A DNA stretch of 64,000 nt from CBFGTV01 sp965652145 (GTDB taxonomy: Bacteria; Bacillota; Clostridia; Peptostreptococcales; Natronincolaceae). The notes beneath the pieces are model-generated. The model did no database searches. It was not told the DNA's origin and worked only from the letters and a program-made list of their open reading frames with translations. Each line of letters starts with the position of its first letter. Positions within the stretch are counted from its first letter, which is position 1. This document shows, piece by piece, positions 34,379 to 43,200 of this stretch. The stretch lies in assembly GCA_965652145.1 (NCBI GenBank), contig CBFGTV010000005.1, forward strand, positions 20,392-84,391. Direction: 5' to 3'. Position numbers and translations under genes: made by a program.

Positions 34379-35536
34379 ATGAAATTTTATGGTTATAGAC
34401 GTCCAGATGGTAAAGTTGGAATTCGGAATTATGTATTGTTATTGCCCACCAGTGTCTGTGCAACTCAAGTGGCAACAGAAATTGCCAATAAGGTAGAGGG
34501 CTGTACAGTGATTAACAATCAGTTTGGCTGCTGTCAGGTTGCCGGCGATGCGAAGCTAACCTATAAAACCGTTGTTAATGTGGGCAAACACCCTAATGCA
34601 GGGGCGGTAATTGTTGTTGGTCTAGGCTGTGAAGGGGTAGAGCCCTATAAAGTGGCGGAGGATTTAAAGGAAACCGGCAAACCGGTTTCAACAGTTGTCA
34701 TTCAAGAGGAAGGCGGCACCCTGGGGGCCTTTGCCAAAGGATGTGAAATTGCTCGAGAATACGGGCAGCTCCTTTCGCAACAGCCTAAAGAGGAATTCGA
34801 TGTCAGTGAGCTCATACTGGGAATTGAATGTGGCGGCTCTGATACAACCTCTGGATTGGCATCAAATCCAGCATGTGGTGTGGCATCTGATATTTTGGTG
34901 GAAAATGGCGGTACATCAATGTTGTCTGAAACCACTGAATTAATTGGTGCCGAGCATGTTTTGGCCCGTCGAGCCATCAATGAAGCAGTTTCAGAAAAGC
35001 TATTGAAGCTTGTCAGGGACTGTGAAGAAAGGGCTAAAGCCCTGGGCGAAGATATCCGCGGAGGACAGCCTACACCAGGTAACATAGCGGGAGGCTTAAC
35101 CTCTATTGAAGAAAAATCCCTGGGATGTATGCACAAGGCCGGTACTGCACCGGTACAGGATGTACTGGAATATGCAGATATTCCCGTTAAAAAGGGCCTG
35201 CACGTAATGGATACTCCGGGCCAAGACATAGAATCTATTTCTGGAATGGTGGCGGGCGGCGCCCAGATCATTATTTTCACCACCGGTCGAGGTACGCCCA
35301 CTGGCAACCCTCTGGCTCCTGTTATTAAAATAACTGGTAATAGCAACACCTTTGAAAAGATGAAGGCAAATATTGATATTAACGCTGGTGATATTGTCTC
35401 AGGTACGAAAACCATTGAGGAGGTAGGAAAGGAAATCTTTAATGAGATTATTCTGGTGGCCAATGGCAAGCGTACAAAGGCAGAGCAGCTTGGTCATAGG
35501 GAGTTTTCAATCTATAAAAGTGCACCGACCTTCTAA
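34379..35536 (+). CDS. UxaA-family dehydratase large subunit
   Basis: 385 aa, GGAGGGAT ribosome site. The catalytic region of the altronate/galactarate dehydratase family: GYRRPDGKVGIRNYVLLLPTS (about 4-24), INNQFGCCQ, GLGCEGVEP, GIECGGSDTTSGLASNPACG and TTGRGTPTG. Conserved Cys and Gly residues are those that hold the catalytic Fe(II) in this family. With the small subunit and a KDG-type permease it probably dehydrates an imported sugar acid to a 2-keto-3-deoxy acid; no KDG kinase or aldolase is nearby. SuyB is the main alternative. Confidence 0.85.
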   Translation: MKFYGYRRPDGKVGIRNYVLLLPTSVCATQVATEIANKVEGCTVINNQFGCCQVAGDAKLTYKTVVNVGKHPNAGAVIVVGLGCEGVEPYKVAEDLKETGKPVSTVVIQEEGGTLGAFAKGCEIAREYGQLLSQQPKEEFDVSELILGIECGGSDTTSGLASNPACGVASDILVENGGTSMLSETTELIGAEHVLARRAINEAVSEKLLKLVRDCEERAKALGEDIRGGQPTPGNIAGGLTSIEEKSLGCMHKAGTAPVQDVLEYADIPVKKGLHVMDTPGQDIESISGMVAGGAQIIIFTTGRGTPTGNPLAPVIKITGNSNTFEKMKANIDINAGDIVSGTKTIEEVGKEIFNEIILVANGKRTKAEQLGHREFSIYKSAPTF

Positions 35537-35637
35537 ACCGTTGTTAATAGCCTAGGGCTCAAATTTGAGCCCTCTTCAACAAAACCTATGAATACGATAT
35601 TCAAAGGGTGATACATTATTTAGGGAGGAGCAAACCA

Positions 35638-36591
35638 ATGAAAATAAAAAAGACGATTGAAAAGATTCCAGGGGGGCTAATGGTAGTACCACTACTCCTG
35701 GGAGCATTGATTAATACCCTTTGGCCTGAGGTCCTTGAAATTGGGGGATTCACCACGGCCATCTCTAAGGGCGCCATGCCTATCCTGGGGGTTTTTCTGT
35801 TTGTAATGGGCTCTCAAATGAGCTTCGATGCTGCACCAAAGGCTTTAAAGAAGGGGTTTAGTATTACCCTTGGAAAGTTCTTGGCCGGGGTTACTGTTGG
35901 CCTTGCGGTTCAACATTTCTTTGGTGAAAAGGGTTTCCTGGGACTTGCCCCCCTGGCAATTATTGCTGCAATGACCAATACCAATAGTGGGCTTTATGTA
36001 GCTTTAACAGGAGAATTCGGAGATGAAACAGATGTTGGTGCTATTTCAATCATCTCTGTAAATGATGGGCCTTTCTTTACCCTGGTTGCCCTAGGAGCCG
36101 CCGGAGTGGCCCAAATTCCCTTTATGACATTAGTAGCAGTTGTACTTCCCATTATAATCGGTATGATAGTAGGAAACTTAGATAAGGAAATGAAGGAATT
36201 CTTAGGGGCTGGGGGAAATATGCTAATCCCGTTCTTTGCCTTTGGGCTGGGAACTGGGATTAACTTCAGCATGGTGGTTCAAGCGGGTATTCCAGGAATT
36301 ATTTTGGGCTTAATGACAGTTGTCATAACTGGTATTACCTGTATCTTATCCGATAGGCTTGCAGGTGGTACAGGAATTGCCGGGGCGGCAGCAGCCAGTA
36401 CGGCAGGAAATGCTGTGGCAACACCGGCAGCTTTAGCCCTGGCAGACCCTAATTTACAGTCCCTTGCCGAGATTGCCACTGCACAGGTAGCAGCTTCCAC
36501 CATTATTACAGCCTTCCTTGTTCCTGTATTAACCACCTATATTGTGAAAAGAGTTAAAAAGAAAAATGGTGATTTGCTTACCCAGAAATAA
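35638..36591 (+). CDS. kdgT: 2-keto-3-deoxygluconate permease family transporter
   Basis: 317 aa from ATG 35638, preceded by GGGAGGAG. About ten hydrophobic segments; KdgT-family blocks IPGGLMVVPLLLGALINTLWPE, AAMTNTNSGLY and GGTGIAGAAAASTAGNAVATPAAL are present. It would import a sugar-acid derivative by proton symport. Third gene of the sigma-54-driven operon. Confidence 0.88.
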   Translation: MKIKKTIEKIPGGLMVVPLLLGALINTLWPEVLEIGGFTTAISKGAMPILGVFLFVMGSQMSFDAAPKALKKGFSITLGKFLAGVTVGLAVQHFFGEKGFLGLAPLAIIAAMTNTNSGLYVALTGEFGDETDVGAISIISVNDGPFFTLVALGAAGVAQIPFMTLVAVVLPIIIGMIVGNLDKEMKEFLGAGGNMLIPFFAFGLGTGINFSMVVQAGIPGIILGLMTVVITGITCILSDRLAGGTGIAGAAAASTAGNAVATPAALALADPNLQSLAEIATAQVAASTIITAFLVPVLTTYIVKRVKKKNGDLLTQK

Positions 36592-36654
36592 AGATCTTTT
36601 GATGTTATATTTAATGAAGCACTTGTTCATTATTTTCTCATGGGGAATTATGAA

Positions 36655-36690
36655 GCCTTTCCAAGGAATGTTCTTTGGAAGGGTTTTTTA
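36655..36690 (+). terminator. Terminator after kdgT
   Basis: CCTTTCCAAgGAA/TTCtTTGGAAGG stem followed by six T. The rest of the 311-bp gap holds a sigma-K-like promoter and no gene. Confidence 0.82.
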
Positions 36691-36821
36691 TTTGGACCTG
36701 GGTTTTTATTTTGCAGAGGAGTTTTACTTTAAATATGCAATATCGTTTCTTGAGTAGACAGGGTTTGAATTATAAGGTTTTTTCATTGTCAAAATCTACA
36801 CAATAAAGGCTTTTAGACATA

Positions 36822-36850
36822 CACCCTTAGGTTCTACTATTCATAAAATA
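36822..36850 (+). promoter_or_regulatory. Sigma-K-like (mother cell) promoter
   Basis: CACC (36822-36825), 16-nt gap, CATAAAATA (36842-36850), fitting the sigma-K pattern mACm and CATAnnnTA. It lies 52 nt before the Mn catalase start. These motifs are short, so chance matches are possible. Confidence 0.4.
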
Positions 36851-36902
36851 ATAGAAGCCATAATAGCAACAGTTAAATTTTATTTTAAGGAGGTGTTAAA
36901 AA

Positions 36903-37763
36903 GTGTTTTATCATGTAAAGGAATTACAGTATCATGCAAAGCCAGAAAGACCTGATCCACTATTTGCAAAAAAACTACAGGAAATACTTGGAGGTCAGTT
37001 TGGAGAAATATCTGTTGCTCTACAATACTTATTCCAGGGCTGGAATGTCCGTGGAGACGGAAAGTACAGAGACTTACTAATGGATACTGGAACGGAAGAG
37101 CTAGCTCATATTGAAATGTTGGCAACGATGATTGCCAGACTTCTTGATGGGGCTCCATTAGGAGATTTGGAGGAAGCTGTAAAAGACCCCGTAATTGGGG
37201 CGATAGTAGGGGGGATGAACCCACAGCATGCAATTGTTTCTGGGCTGGGCGCTATGCCAGTAGATTCAGTTGGTAATCGGTGGAGCGCTAATTACATTAT
37301 TGCAAGTGGCAATCTGCTGGCGGATTTCAGAGCAAATCTAAATGCAGAATCACAGGGCAGGCTGCAGGCAGTAAGACTATATGAGTCTACAACTGATCGA
37401 GGTGTAAAAGATATGTTGGCATGGTTGATTGCAAGGGATACCATGCATCAGAATCAGTGGATTGCTGCTATTAAAGAGCTTGAGGCTAAAGAAAACGTAG
37501 TTGTTCCAAGTACCTTCCCTCAAAATCTAGAAAAACGTGAAGTGTCTTATGTTTTCTTCAACAATTCGTTAGGGGATGAAAGTGCATCAGGCCGCTGGGC
37601 AAATGGCATAAGTATGGATGGAGAAGGTGTATTCCAGTATGTCCCTTGTCCGATACCATATGCCCCAAGACCAAAGTTGATTCCTGCACCACCTAATATT
37701 CATAATACCCCGCCTGCAGTAATAAATTGTAGCTGGAACCCCTCATCTACAGATGAAAAGTAG
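36903..37763 (+). CDS. Manganese catalase (spore-coat type)
   Basis: 286 aa, GTG start with AAGGAGGTG 7 nt upstream. Ferritin-like four-helix bundle with di-manganese ligands in GEISVALQYLFQG, TGTEELAHIEM, NAESQGRLQAVRLYE and RDTMHQNQW. The C-terminal tail is Pro-rich (PCPIPYAPRPKLIPAPP). It degrades hydrogen peroxide without heme. CotJC/YdbD-like proteins of this size are built into or associated with spores; the sigma-K-like promoter agrees with that. Confidence 0.9.
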   Translation: MFYHVKELQYHAKPERPDPLFAKKLQEILGGQFGEISVALQYLFQGWNVRGDGKYRDLLMDTGTEELAHIEMLATMIARLLDGAPLGDLEEAVKDPVIGAIVGGMNPQHAIVSGLGAMPVDSVGNRWSANYIIASGNLLADFRANLNAESQGRLQAVRLYESTTDRGVKDMLAWLIARDTMHQNQWIAAIKELEAKENVVVPSTFPQNLEKREVSYVFFNNSLGDESASGRWANGISMDGEGVFQYVPCPIPYAPRPKLIPAPPNIHNTPPAVINCSWNPSSTDEK

Positions 37764-38021
37764 TTGTATTATAAAGTACATTTAAGTATAGGCTTAGAGT
37801 GACTCCAAGATAATTTTATTCCATTTATTTATTAATCATTATTTAAGCTTATTGTATTCCCCTTCATTATTGATTTTTTCTCTTTCCTAAAATATTATAA
37901 ATTTCTTCGATTTATGTCGAAAATCTGGTAAAATTGTAAGAGTCTCTGTATCAATACAGCAAACAAATCAGTTCCTTTATTAACCAGTATAATTGCGCAA
38001 CAAATAAGAGGAGAGATTGAA

Positions 38022-39008
38022 ATGATGGGAAAAACACACTTCAAGATAGGAATCTTAAGTTACTGCATCCTTATAACAGCACCATTCTTTGCTTTTTTAC
38101 CCTATATCTATAGAACCAATCGTCTTTCAATGATGAATATTCTCATTGCCGGAATAGCCGCCCTTTTACCGGATGCAGATAGTCAGCACAGTCTTATCAA
38201 TGTTCACAATCCTGCTGTAGGGGTTACAAATTATGTTTTGGGGTTAATGGAAACAGTGATGGAAAGGCTGGTTCGGCTAGCCTTTTCTCTGTGCTTGGGA
38301 GTAATATTGATCAGATACAATAATAGTTTTAATTTTCATAGTTTGGCCCCAACAGTGATTTCAGCTTTGGGAACTGTGTTAATTATCTTGGGGATTATAA
38401 GCAGTAATGATAAGTGGATCAAAAGAATTCCCTTTATTGGTCATCTTTATTTCAGTATTTTATCTGGGAATAGAAAACTATTCAATGCAATCAAAAGGGT
38501 GGTGATGGCCCTGATCTATGGCGGGGCAGGACTGGGGATTATGATCTATAATTATTATACTTCAGGGGATCTCATCACCTACATCATTGGAATGGTGCTT
38601 ATTGGCGTTGCCATATTCCCCCACAGGACATTTTTACATTCAATAGAGGGGTTTGTGATGATGAATATTTCGATTGCTTATCTAGGGAAGCAGCTGGGTT
38701 ATGAGCAAATTTTCGTACCATTTTTTATTGGCTACTTTAGCCATCTTTATTTAGCTGACATATTCACGAAGGAAGGGGTACCCCTTTCTATTATACCCAG
38801 GATATTGAGAAAGCTAGGATTACACAAAAAATTACGAAAGAATCGTCTGTACAGAGTAGTATATAAAGCATTAAATATTAATTTAAGGGTGCCTATAATG
38901 AGCACAGGTACTAAGGCAGGAAATAAAATTGAAGCAGCCTATACCTTAATATTATTAGGTGTATTTATTGTTGTTTTTCTAAAATTTCCTGGTACTATAG
39001 GATTATAG
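38022..39008 (+). CDS. YdjM/DUF457-type membrane-bound metal-dependent hydrolase
   Basis: 328 aa; ATG 38022 or 38025, after GAGGAGAGAT. Starts with GKTHFKIGI and AALLPDADSQHS, then several membrane helices, HRTFLHSIEGF and GYFSHLYLADIFTKEGVPL. The His/Asp pattern (H near the N-terminus, PDAD, HR-LHS, SHLYLADI) is that of the YdjM/DUF457 family, whose members are putative phospholipase-like hydrolases. Substrate unknown. A second family member lies at 42119. Confidence 0.85.
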   Translation: MMGKTHFKIGILSYCILITAPFFAFLPYIYRTNRLSMMNILIAGIAALLPDADSQHSLINVHNPAVGVTNYVLGLMETVMERLVRLAFSLCLGVILIRYNNSFNFHSLAPTVISALGTVLIILGIISSNDKWIKRIPFIGHLYFSILSGNRKLFNAIKRVVMALIYGGAGLGIMIYNYYTSGDLITYIIGMVLIGVAIFPHRTFLHSIEGFVMMNISIAYLGKQLGYEQIFVPFFIGYFSHLYLADIFTKEGVPLSIIPRILRKLGLHKKLRKNRLYRVVYKALNINLRVPIMSTGTKAGNKIEAAYTLILLGVFIVVFLKFPGTIGL

Positions 39009-39033
39009 GGTTCATGTTTGCTGAGAGTAATTA

Positions 39034-39094
39034 CTCCATATTGGCCATACTTTATATAGAACTATTGGTTTCTATGATTTTGGCCAATATGGAG
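39034..39094. repeat. Intergenic inverted repeat
   Basis: Perfect 14-bp arms CTCCATATTGGCCA (39034-39047) and its complement (39081-39094), 33-nt loop, with further AGAGT/ACTCT pairing outside. No T-run on either strand. It lies between convergent genes and may be a processing or terminator-like element. Confidence 0.6.
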
Positions 39095-39166
39095 CTTGTC
39101 ACTCTAACGGATGTGTTGATCAGAAATAGATTTAGGAGCAGAGAATATAAGGGTACTGCTCCAACT

Positions 39167-39649
39167 TTAACTTATATCCAAGGTTAATAAATCTCTTTGG
39201 TCATTGAAAATAGTATAGATAATATTTTCACCATCAAAGTCCTTTGTCATAAAAACATCTAAAAACTCACTTATAGGTAATGTAACTTTTTTATTCTTAG
39301 GACTATCAATATAAGAGTGAAGATCATAGCATATTTTACTATTATAATGATCATCCTGCCATATGAAAAATAGAGTTATATTTCCTTCTTCAACATATTT
39401 TTTAAAGAACTCCATTATTTGCCAACTACTATAATCACCTTTCAAGCCATATAAGTTACATGAACACCCACCAGAAAAGACGGCATAGTAATAAGCTCCT
39501 TTTTGTGGATTGTTCATTTTTCTAGTCTTATTATAGAAAGTTATTCCATAATCTTTCTGGTATGAATCTAAATCATCTTTAGATACTTCTTTTTTAGTTA
39601 TTACTTCCAAAACATAGCACATAATCTTTAGGGAAGAAGTTCTCCCCAT
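39167..39649 (-). CDS. Hypothetical protein
   Basis: 160 aa, ATG preceded by GGGAGGTGA. Soluble, no signal peptide or membrane helix, with a GGCSCNLYG patch at about residues 59-67 and many aromatic residues. Not recognised. The base composition is AT-richer than neighbouring genes and the flanks contain decayed sequence, so it may be an acquired or orphan gene. Confidence 0.55.
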   Translation of the reverse strand: MGRTSSLKIMCYVLEVITKKEVSKDDLDSYQKDYGITFYNKTRKMNNPQKGAYYYAVFSGGCSCNLYGLKGDYSSWQIMEFFKKYVEEGNITLFFIWQDDHYNSKICYDLHSYIDSPKNKKVTLPISEFLDVFMTKDFDGENIIYTIFNDQRDLLTLDIS

Positions 39650-39660
39650 TCACCTCCCAT

Positions 39661-40260
39661 TTAATTATATAATTCATAAATAATAAAACCTTTATTATCA
39701 ACATTATAAACCATTAAAAACCTATATCAAGTTTTTATACCCAATATTACCTTGTTAATACTAGATCTCTCTGCTGATACTTGATGAAAAGCTGATTCTA
39801 CTAATACTTACGTTTACTATCAGCATAGACTAAATAATGTTCATCTTGATTTCAATATGAGTAAATTAGATTGCTTTGGAGCCCTGACAAAAGGTAGTAT
39901 CTTTCAGAATATGGTGGAACTACAAAAGCGGTTGCTGCGAATGGTAAAATTTCTTTTATATCATCTTTTTTAGCTGTATTGGGATTTTCTCTTTATGGAG
40001 TATTCATGAACTTTTCGAGCAAGTAAAGAGTGTGGAAAAAGGATGGTTTCCAAACAATCCTAAAAGGTTTAAAGGATAAATGTAAAAGCGAAAGTATCAC
40101 ATTATAGAGCCATCTGTTTCAAATTAAGAACAGGTTGGCTTCTTCATCAATAGAATCTGAGGATTCTGATGAGTCATATCTGCATACTTTTCCAAGCTAT
40201 ATTTTTTGTGGAGATGCTCTGATAAGAAAATAAATAGGGGGTATATAGTAACATTTCAAA
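39661..40260. other. Gene-free region with decayed coding fragments
   Basis: No intact gene. Short coherent stretches without starts are seen on the plus strand, for example about 39905-40026 (ending GFSLYGVFMNFSSK) and about 39970-40080 in another frame (ending GWFPNNPKRFKG), suggesting an old frameshifted gene. Two hairpins (about 40111-40147 and 40146-40177) follow. Confidence 0.4.
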
Positions 40261-40267
40261 TAAATTA

Positions 40268-40276
40268 TGGTAGAAT
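40268..40276 (+). promoter_or_regulatory. Extended -10 promoter of the toxin mRNA
   Basis: TGGTAGAAT (40268-40276), with a partial -35 GTAACA at 40248-40253 and 17-nt spacing. It would give a leader of about 70 nt before the toxin start. Confidence 0.45.
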
Positions 40277-40305
40277 TAAATTTAAAGGTATATCGGTTAA
40301 TGCAG

Positions 40306-40513
40306 GGTGCGGTTGCCACTTGCTTTCTCACAAAAGAAAGGAGGTGGTGCGAATGGAGACCTATCAGGCAATCTATTTAATGATTGCATTCGGTTCGTTT
40401 CTCATATCGCTTATCTCCTACTTAGATAGGAATAACAACCGAAAAAAGTAATCACCCTGTACACCACTACAGAGTGATTAATAAAACTTAATCCTAATAG
40501 TGGCAACCGCACC
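40306..40513 (+). repeat. Long-range inverted repeat enclosing the toxin gene
   Basis: GGTGCGGTTGCCACT at 40306-40320 is exactly complementary to 40499-40513. In the mRNA the 5' leader and 3' untranslated region would pair over 15 bp, closing the message into a loop, as in known type I toxin mRNAs. A small CCGCA/TGCGG hairpin (40507-40519) follows the 3' arm, then a T-run (40531-40536). Confidence 0.8.
40353..40451 (+). CDS. Putative holin-like type I toxin
   Basis: 32 aa from ATG 40353, preceded by AAAGGAGGTGG. One hydrophobic helix (about residues 5-23, LMIAFGSFLISLISYL) and a basic tail RNNNRKK. This matches the pattern of the putative holin-like toxin (Hol-Tox) family, METYxxLxLMIxFGxF. 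Such peptides damage membranes when over-made and are silenced by an antisense RNA. A longer in-frame reading from 40206 crosses the promoter and is rejected. Confidence 0.75.
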   Translation: METYQAIYLMIAFGSFLISLISYLDRNNNRKK

Positions 40514-40532
40514 ATGCGGGGCCGATTACCTT
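40441..40532 (-). ncRNA. Candidate antisense antitoxin RNA
   Basis: On the minus strand TATAAT (40544-40539) precedes a predicted start near 40532. About 90 nt later a hairpin (40480-40449, 12-bp arms with one mismatch) is followed by six T (plus-strand A-run 40442-40447), an intrinsic terminator. The RNA would be complementary to the toxin's last codons and 3' untranslated region, including the 3' long-range arm. Confidence 0.55.
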
Positions 40533-40869
40533 TTTTATATTATATCATATTGATGCTAAAGTTAAACAAAAATTTAAATAATATATTTTGATCCCTTATT
40601 TCAGAGAGATTTTTTTATTTTAAATAATGAAGTAAATCCGGCTGCCGAGCAGTAACTAAACCTTTATAACGACTTGGCATTAGGTAATTGGGTGGTGAAG
40701 CTGTCAGTATGGTTCTTGCAAATATCAGGGGTCTGCTGCCGATTAAAATACCCAAAGAATCTTAAGCAGTAATCCAATGGAAATTTTGAAGGAAATATGG
40801 TAAAACAAATATATAGCGAGATGAAGAAGAATTTCGCCATCAATGTCAAAGAAAATGGAGGCACATAAG

Positions 40870-41655
40870 ATGTTTGTTCAAGGGTCTGGGAATAGAACTG
40901 GGAACCTTCTTGTTTTTTTGCACGGTGGAGGGGTTAGTGGCTGGATGTGGGACAAACAGATACGGTATTTTAGCCAGAACTACCATGTTCTGGTGCCGGA
41001 TTTGCCCGGGCATGGACAAGGTGAGGAGGGTTCTGGGTTCTCTATAAGGGGAAGTGCGCAGGAGCTAACCAAACGAATCGAGAAGGCCAGTGAACAGAGG
41101 GTGATCGTTGTGGGTTTTTCGTTAGGTGCACAAATTACGTTGGAAATTCTGAATTTAAGGCCTGATCTGATAGATTATGCTGTTATCAATAGTGCCCTAG
41201 TAAGACCTATGCCCTTTGCCAGAAGCCTAATCGCTCCTATTGTCAAATCCACATCCTTCCTGGTGAGAAACAGGTCATTTGCTCGACTGCAAGCAAAGGA
41301 ACTGTCGATTGGAAATGAATATTTTGAAACGTACTTTTCTGAAACAAAGCGAATAAAGAGTGAAACGTTAATCAACGTTTTAAAGGAAAATATGGCCTAT
41401 ACTTTACCCGAGAATTTTAAGCAGGCCAGAGCCAAGATATTGGTTACCGTAGGTCAAAAGGAAAAAAGGATAATGAAAAACTCTGCCCTAGAAATTGTGC
41501 GGGGAAATCAAAACTGCAAAGGAATTATGTTTCCAGGAGTCAAGCACGGTATACCGCTGGCCCAACCCGACCTGTTTAATGAAACGGTTGAGGCCTGGAT
41601 CAATGAAAGTCCGTTGCCTAGCGGTCTACGGGAGCTCACTTCGTTTGCAAAATAA
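40870..41655 (+). CDS. Alpha/beta hydrolase
   Basis: 261 aa from ATG 40870 with GGAGG 9 nt upstream; ATG 40843 is in frame but without a ribosome site. Oxyanion block FLHGGGVSGWMW, DLPGHGQG, nucleophile elbow GFSLGAQ (Ser about residue 91), and a C-terminal GVKHGIPLAQP giving the catalytic His. Soluble. Substrate unknown (esterase, lipase or C-C hydrolase). The 350 bp before it hold no other gene. Confidence 0.88.
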   Translation: MFVQGSGNRTGNLLVFLHGGGVSGWMWDKQIRYFSQNYHVLVPDLPGHGQGEEGSGFSIRGSAQELTKRIEKASEQRVIVVGFSLGAQITLEILNLRPDLIDYAVINSALVRPMPFARSLIAPIVKSTSFLVRNRSFARLQAKELSIGNEYFETYFSETKRIKSETLINVLKENMAYTLPENFKQARAKILVTVGQKEKRIMKNSALEIVRGNQNCKGIMFPGVKHGIPLAQPDLFNETVEAWINESPLPSGLRELTSFAK

Positions 41656-41833
41656 GTTGCATAATATTTGGCAACTAGTCTTTCTACTTGTGCATAGATA
41701 ATAGTTATTTCAATTACCTAAGAGACTTTATGCTTAAATAACACGTGCTTTTATATGATTTATAAATTTTACTTTATAATTTATATACATCTTTATGCTT
41801 CCGATCATCTGATTCTAATCAAGTAAAAAAGAT

Positions 41834-41880
41834 AAAAAAGAAGCCCTGAAGGCTTTTAGCAAGCTTTTCAGGACTTCTTG
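41834..41880 (-). terminator. Terminator of tRNA-Leu(CAA)
   Basis: AAGAAG-CCTGAA/TTCAGG-CTTCTT stem with six T on the minus strand. Confidence 0.8.
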
Positions 41881-41884
41881 TTAT

Positions 41885-41971
41885 TGGTGCCGTGGAAGGG
41901 AATCGAACCCCCACGATGTTGCCATCGGCAGATTTTGAGTCTGCTGCGTCTGCCAGTTCCGCCACCACGGC
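41885..41971 (-). tRNA. tRNA-Leu (anticodon CAA)
   Basis: 87 nt including encoded CCA. Acceptor GCCGTGG pairs with CCACGGC; anticodon stem GCAGA/TCTGC with loop CTCAAAA reads CAA; long variable arm CGATGGCAACATCG marks a class II (Leu) tRNA; T arm GGGGGTTCGATTCCC. Confidence 0.97.
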
Positions 41972-42118
41972 TCGTGAACTTGACGAAATTAATCATAACA
42001 TATAATTAAAATAGTGTCAACACATAATTAATAGAAAATAATACAACTATAATTTCCCCTGAAGCCTTGTTATAATGTAAAAGAAAAATTAGTTTAAAAA
42101 AAGAAAGGGGGAGGGTCC

Positions 42119-43075
42119 TTGGATCCACTAAGTCATGGATTAATTGGCTTAACCCTGTATGCCAGCCAGAACGTTACAGTCTTTACTGGCCCGGCCTGCC
42201 TGGGAGCTGTAATAGGCGCCATGGCCCCTGATTTAGATATTATCGCTAAAATTAAAGGAGATTATGCCTATTACAACCATCATCGGGTGGAAAGCCATTC
42301 TATACCCGGGGTTTTAGGACTATCGCTGGCTATTACCCTGGGCTTATCATTGTTTTTTCCATCTATGAATGGGATTCAGGTTTTTCTTTGGTCATTAGTT
42401 GGCGGGTTAAGCCATATCCTTTTTGATTTTTTGAATTCCTATGGGGTAGCGCTGCTATATCCATTCAAAAAAACAAAGTATTCGCTGAATTTATTAATGA
42501 TCTACGACCCGGTGTTAATTGCCATTTGCTGCTACCGGATATTTCGAAGACAAATCCATCCTTTAGAAAACCGATTGCTTGTCTTTCTATTTATCTTGTA
42601 TCTTTCAGCCAGAGCCTGGGATCAATGGCGTTTGAAGGGGCGGCTCAAGGGGCTACTGGCCAGGGAGGGTATTCTTAGGATTAACGTCATGCCGGCTGCC
42701 TTTCACCCGTTGAAATGGGACTTTGTCGTTGAGACAGAAGACTTTTTCCATGTGGGAGAAATTACAAGTCTGGGAAGTCAGACAAATTTCTTAAGATGGT
42801 TAAAAAAGATAAGGGATGCCCTTATTCAAAGATCACTAAGGGAAGAGCTTGGAATTTATTTTAGTCGCTTTACACCCCTGATGTATATTGATATGATAGA
42901 GCGGGGGAAGGACAGGGTGCTGATACGTATGACCGACTTAAGATATAGAATTAAAAATCAATTTATGCATCATGCCTTGTTCTACTATTGTAAAATTGAT
43001 GGGCAATTACTTGAAAGTTTCTTTTACCCATTCCGGCCAGAGCAACAGGTGAATTTAGACAAAAATAATCAGTGA
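42119..43075 (+). CDS. YdjM/DUF457-type membrane-bound metal-dependent hydrolase
   Basis: 318 aa, TTG start with GGGGGAGGG upstream. N-terminal MDPLSHGLIG, then GAMAPDLDII, NHHRVESHSIPG and GGLSHILFDFLNSYG give the His/Asp pattern of the family within five or six membrane helices; a soluble C-terminal domain of about 150 residues follows. Second family member in the window. Function unproven. Confidence 0.87.
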   Translation: MDPLSHGLIGLTLYASQNVTVFTGPACLGAVIGAMAPDLDIIAKIKGDYAYYNHHRVESHSIPGVLGLSLAITLGLSLFFPSMNGIQVFLWSLVGGLSHILFDFLNSYGVALLYPFKKTKYSLNLLMIYDPVLIAICCYRIFRRQIHPLENRLLVFLFILYLSARAWDQWRLKGRLKGLLAREGILRINVMPAAFHPLKWDFVVETEDFFHVGEITSLGSQTNFLRWLKKIRDALIQRSLREELGIYFSRFTPLMYIDMIERGKDRVLIRMTDLRYRIKNQFMHHALFYYCKIDGQLLESFFYPFRPEQQVNLDKNNQ

Positions 43076-43200
43076 ATGGAAGCTGATTATTTTTATGTGT
43101 ACATTTAAAGAGTCGATAAAAAGATTAAAAAATTTATAGGAACTATTTGCTAATTGCCCCGTCTAAATTGATGAAGGGGCAGATGAAAGGAGTGAAGCAC

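Noticed and set aside
34702..35469. Long minus-strand frame (255 aa)
   Set aside because: Antisense to the UxaA-type large subunit, which has clear family motifs; composition is a codon-bias shadow.
40206..40352. Longer frame in front of the holin-like toxin
   Set aside because: It spans the promoter and leader structure; the ribosome site belongs to ATG 40353.
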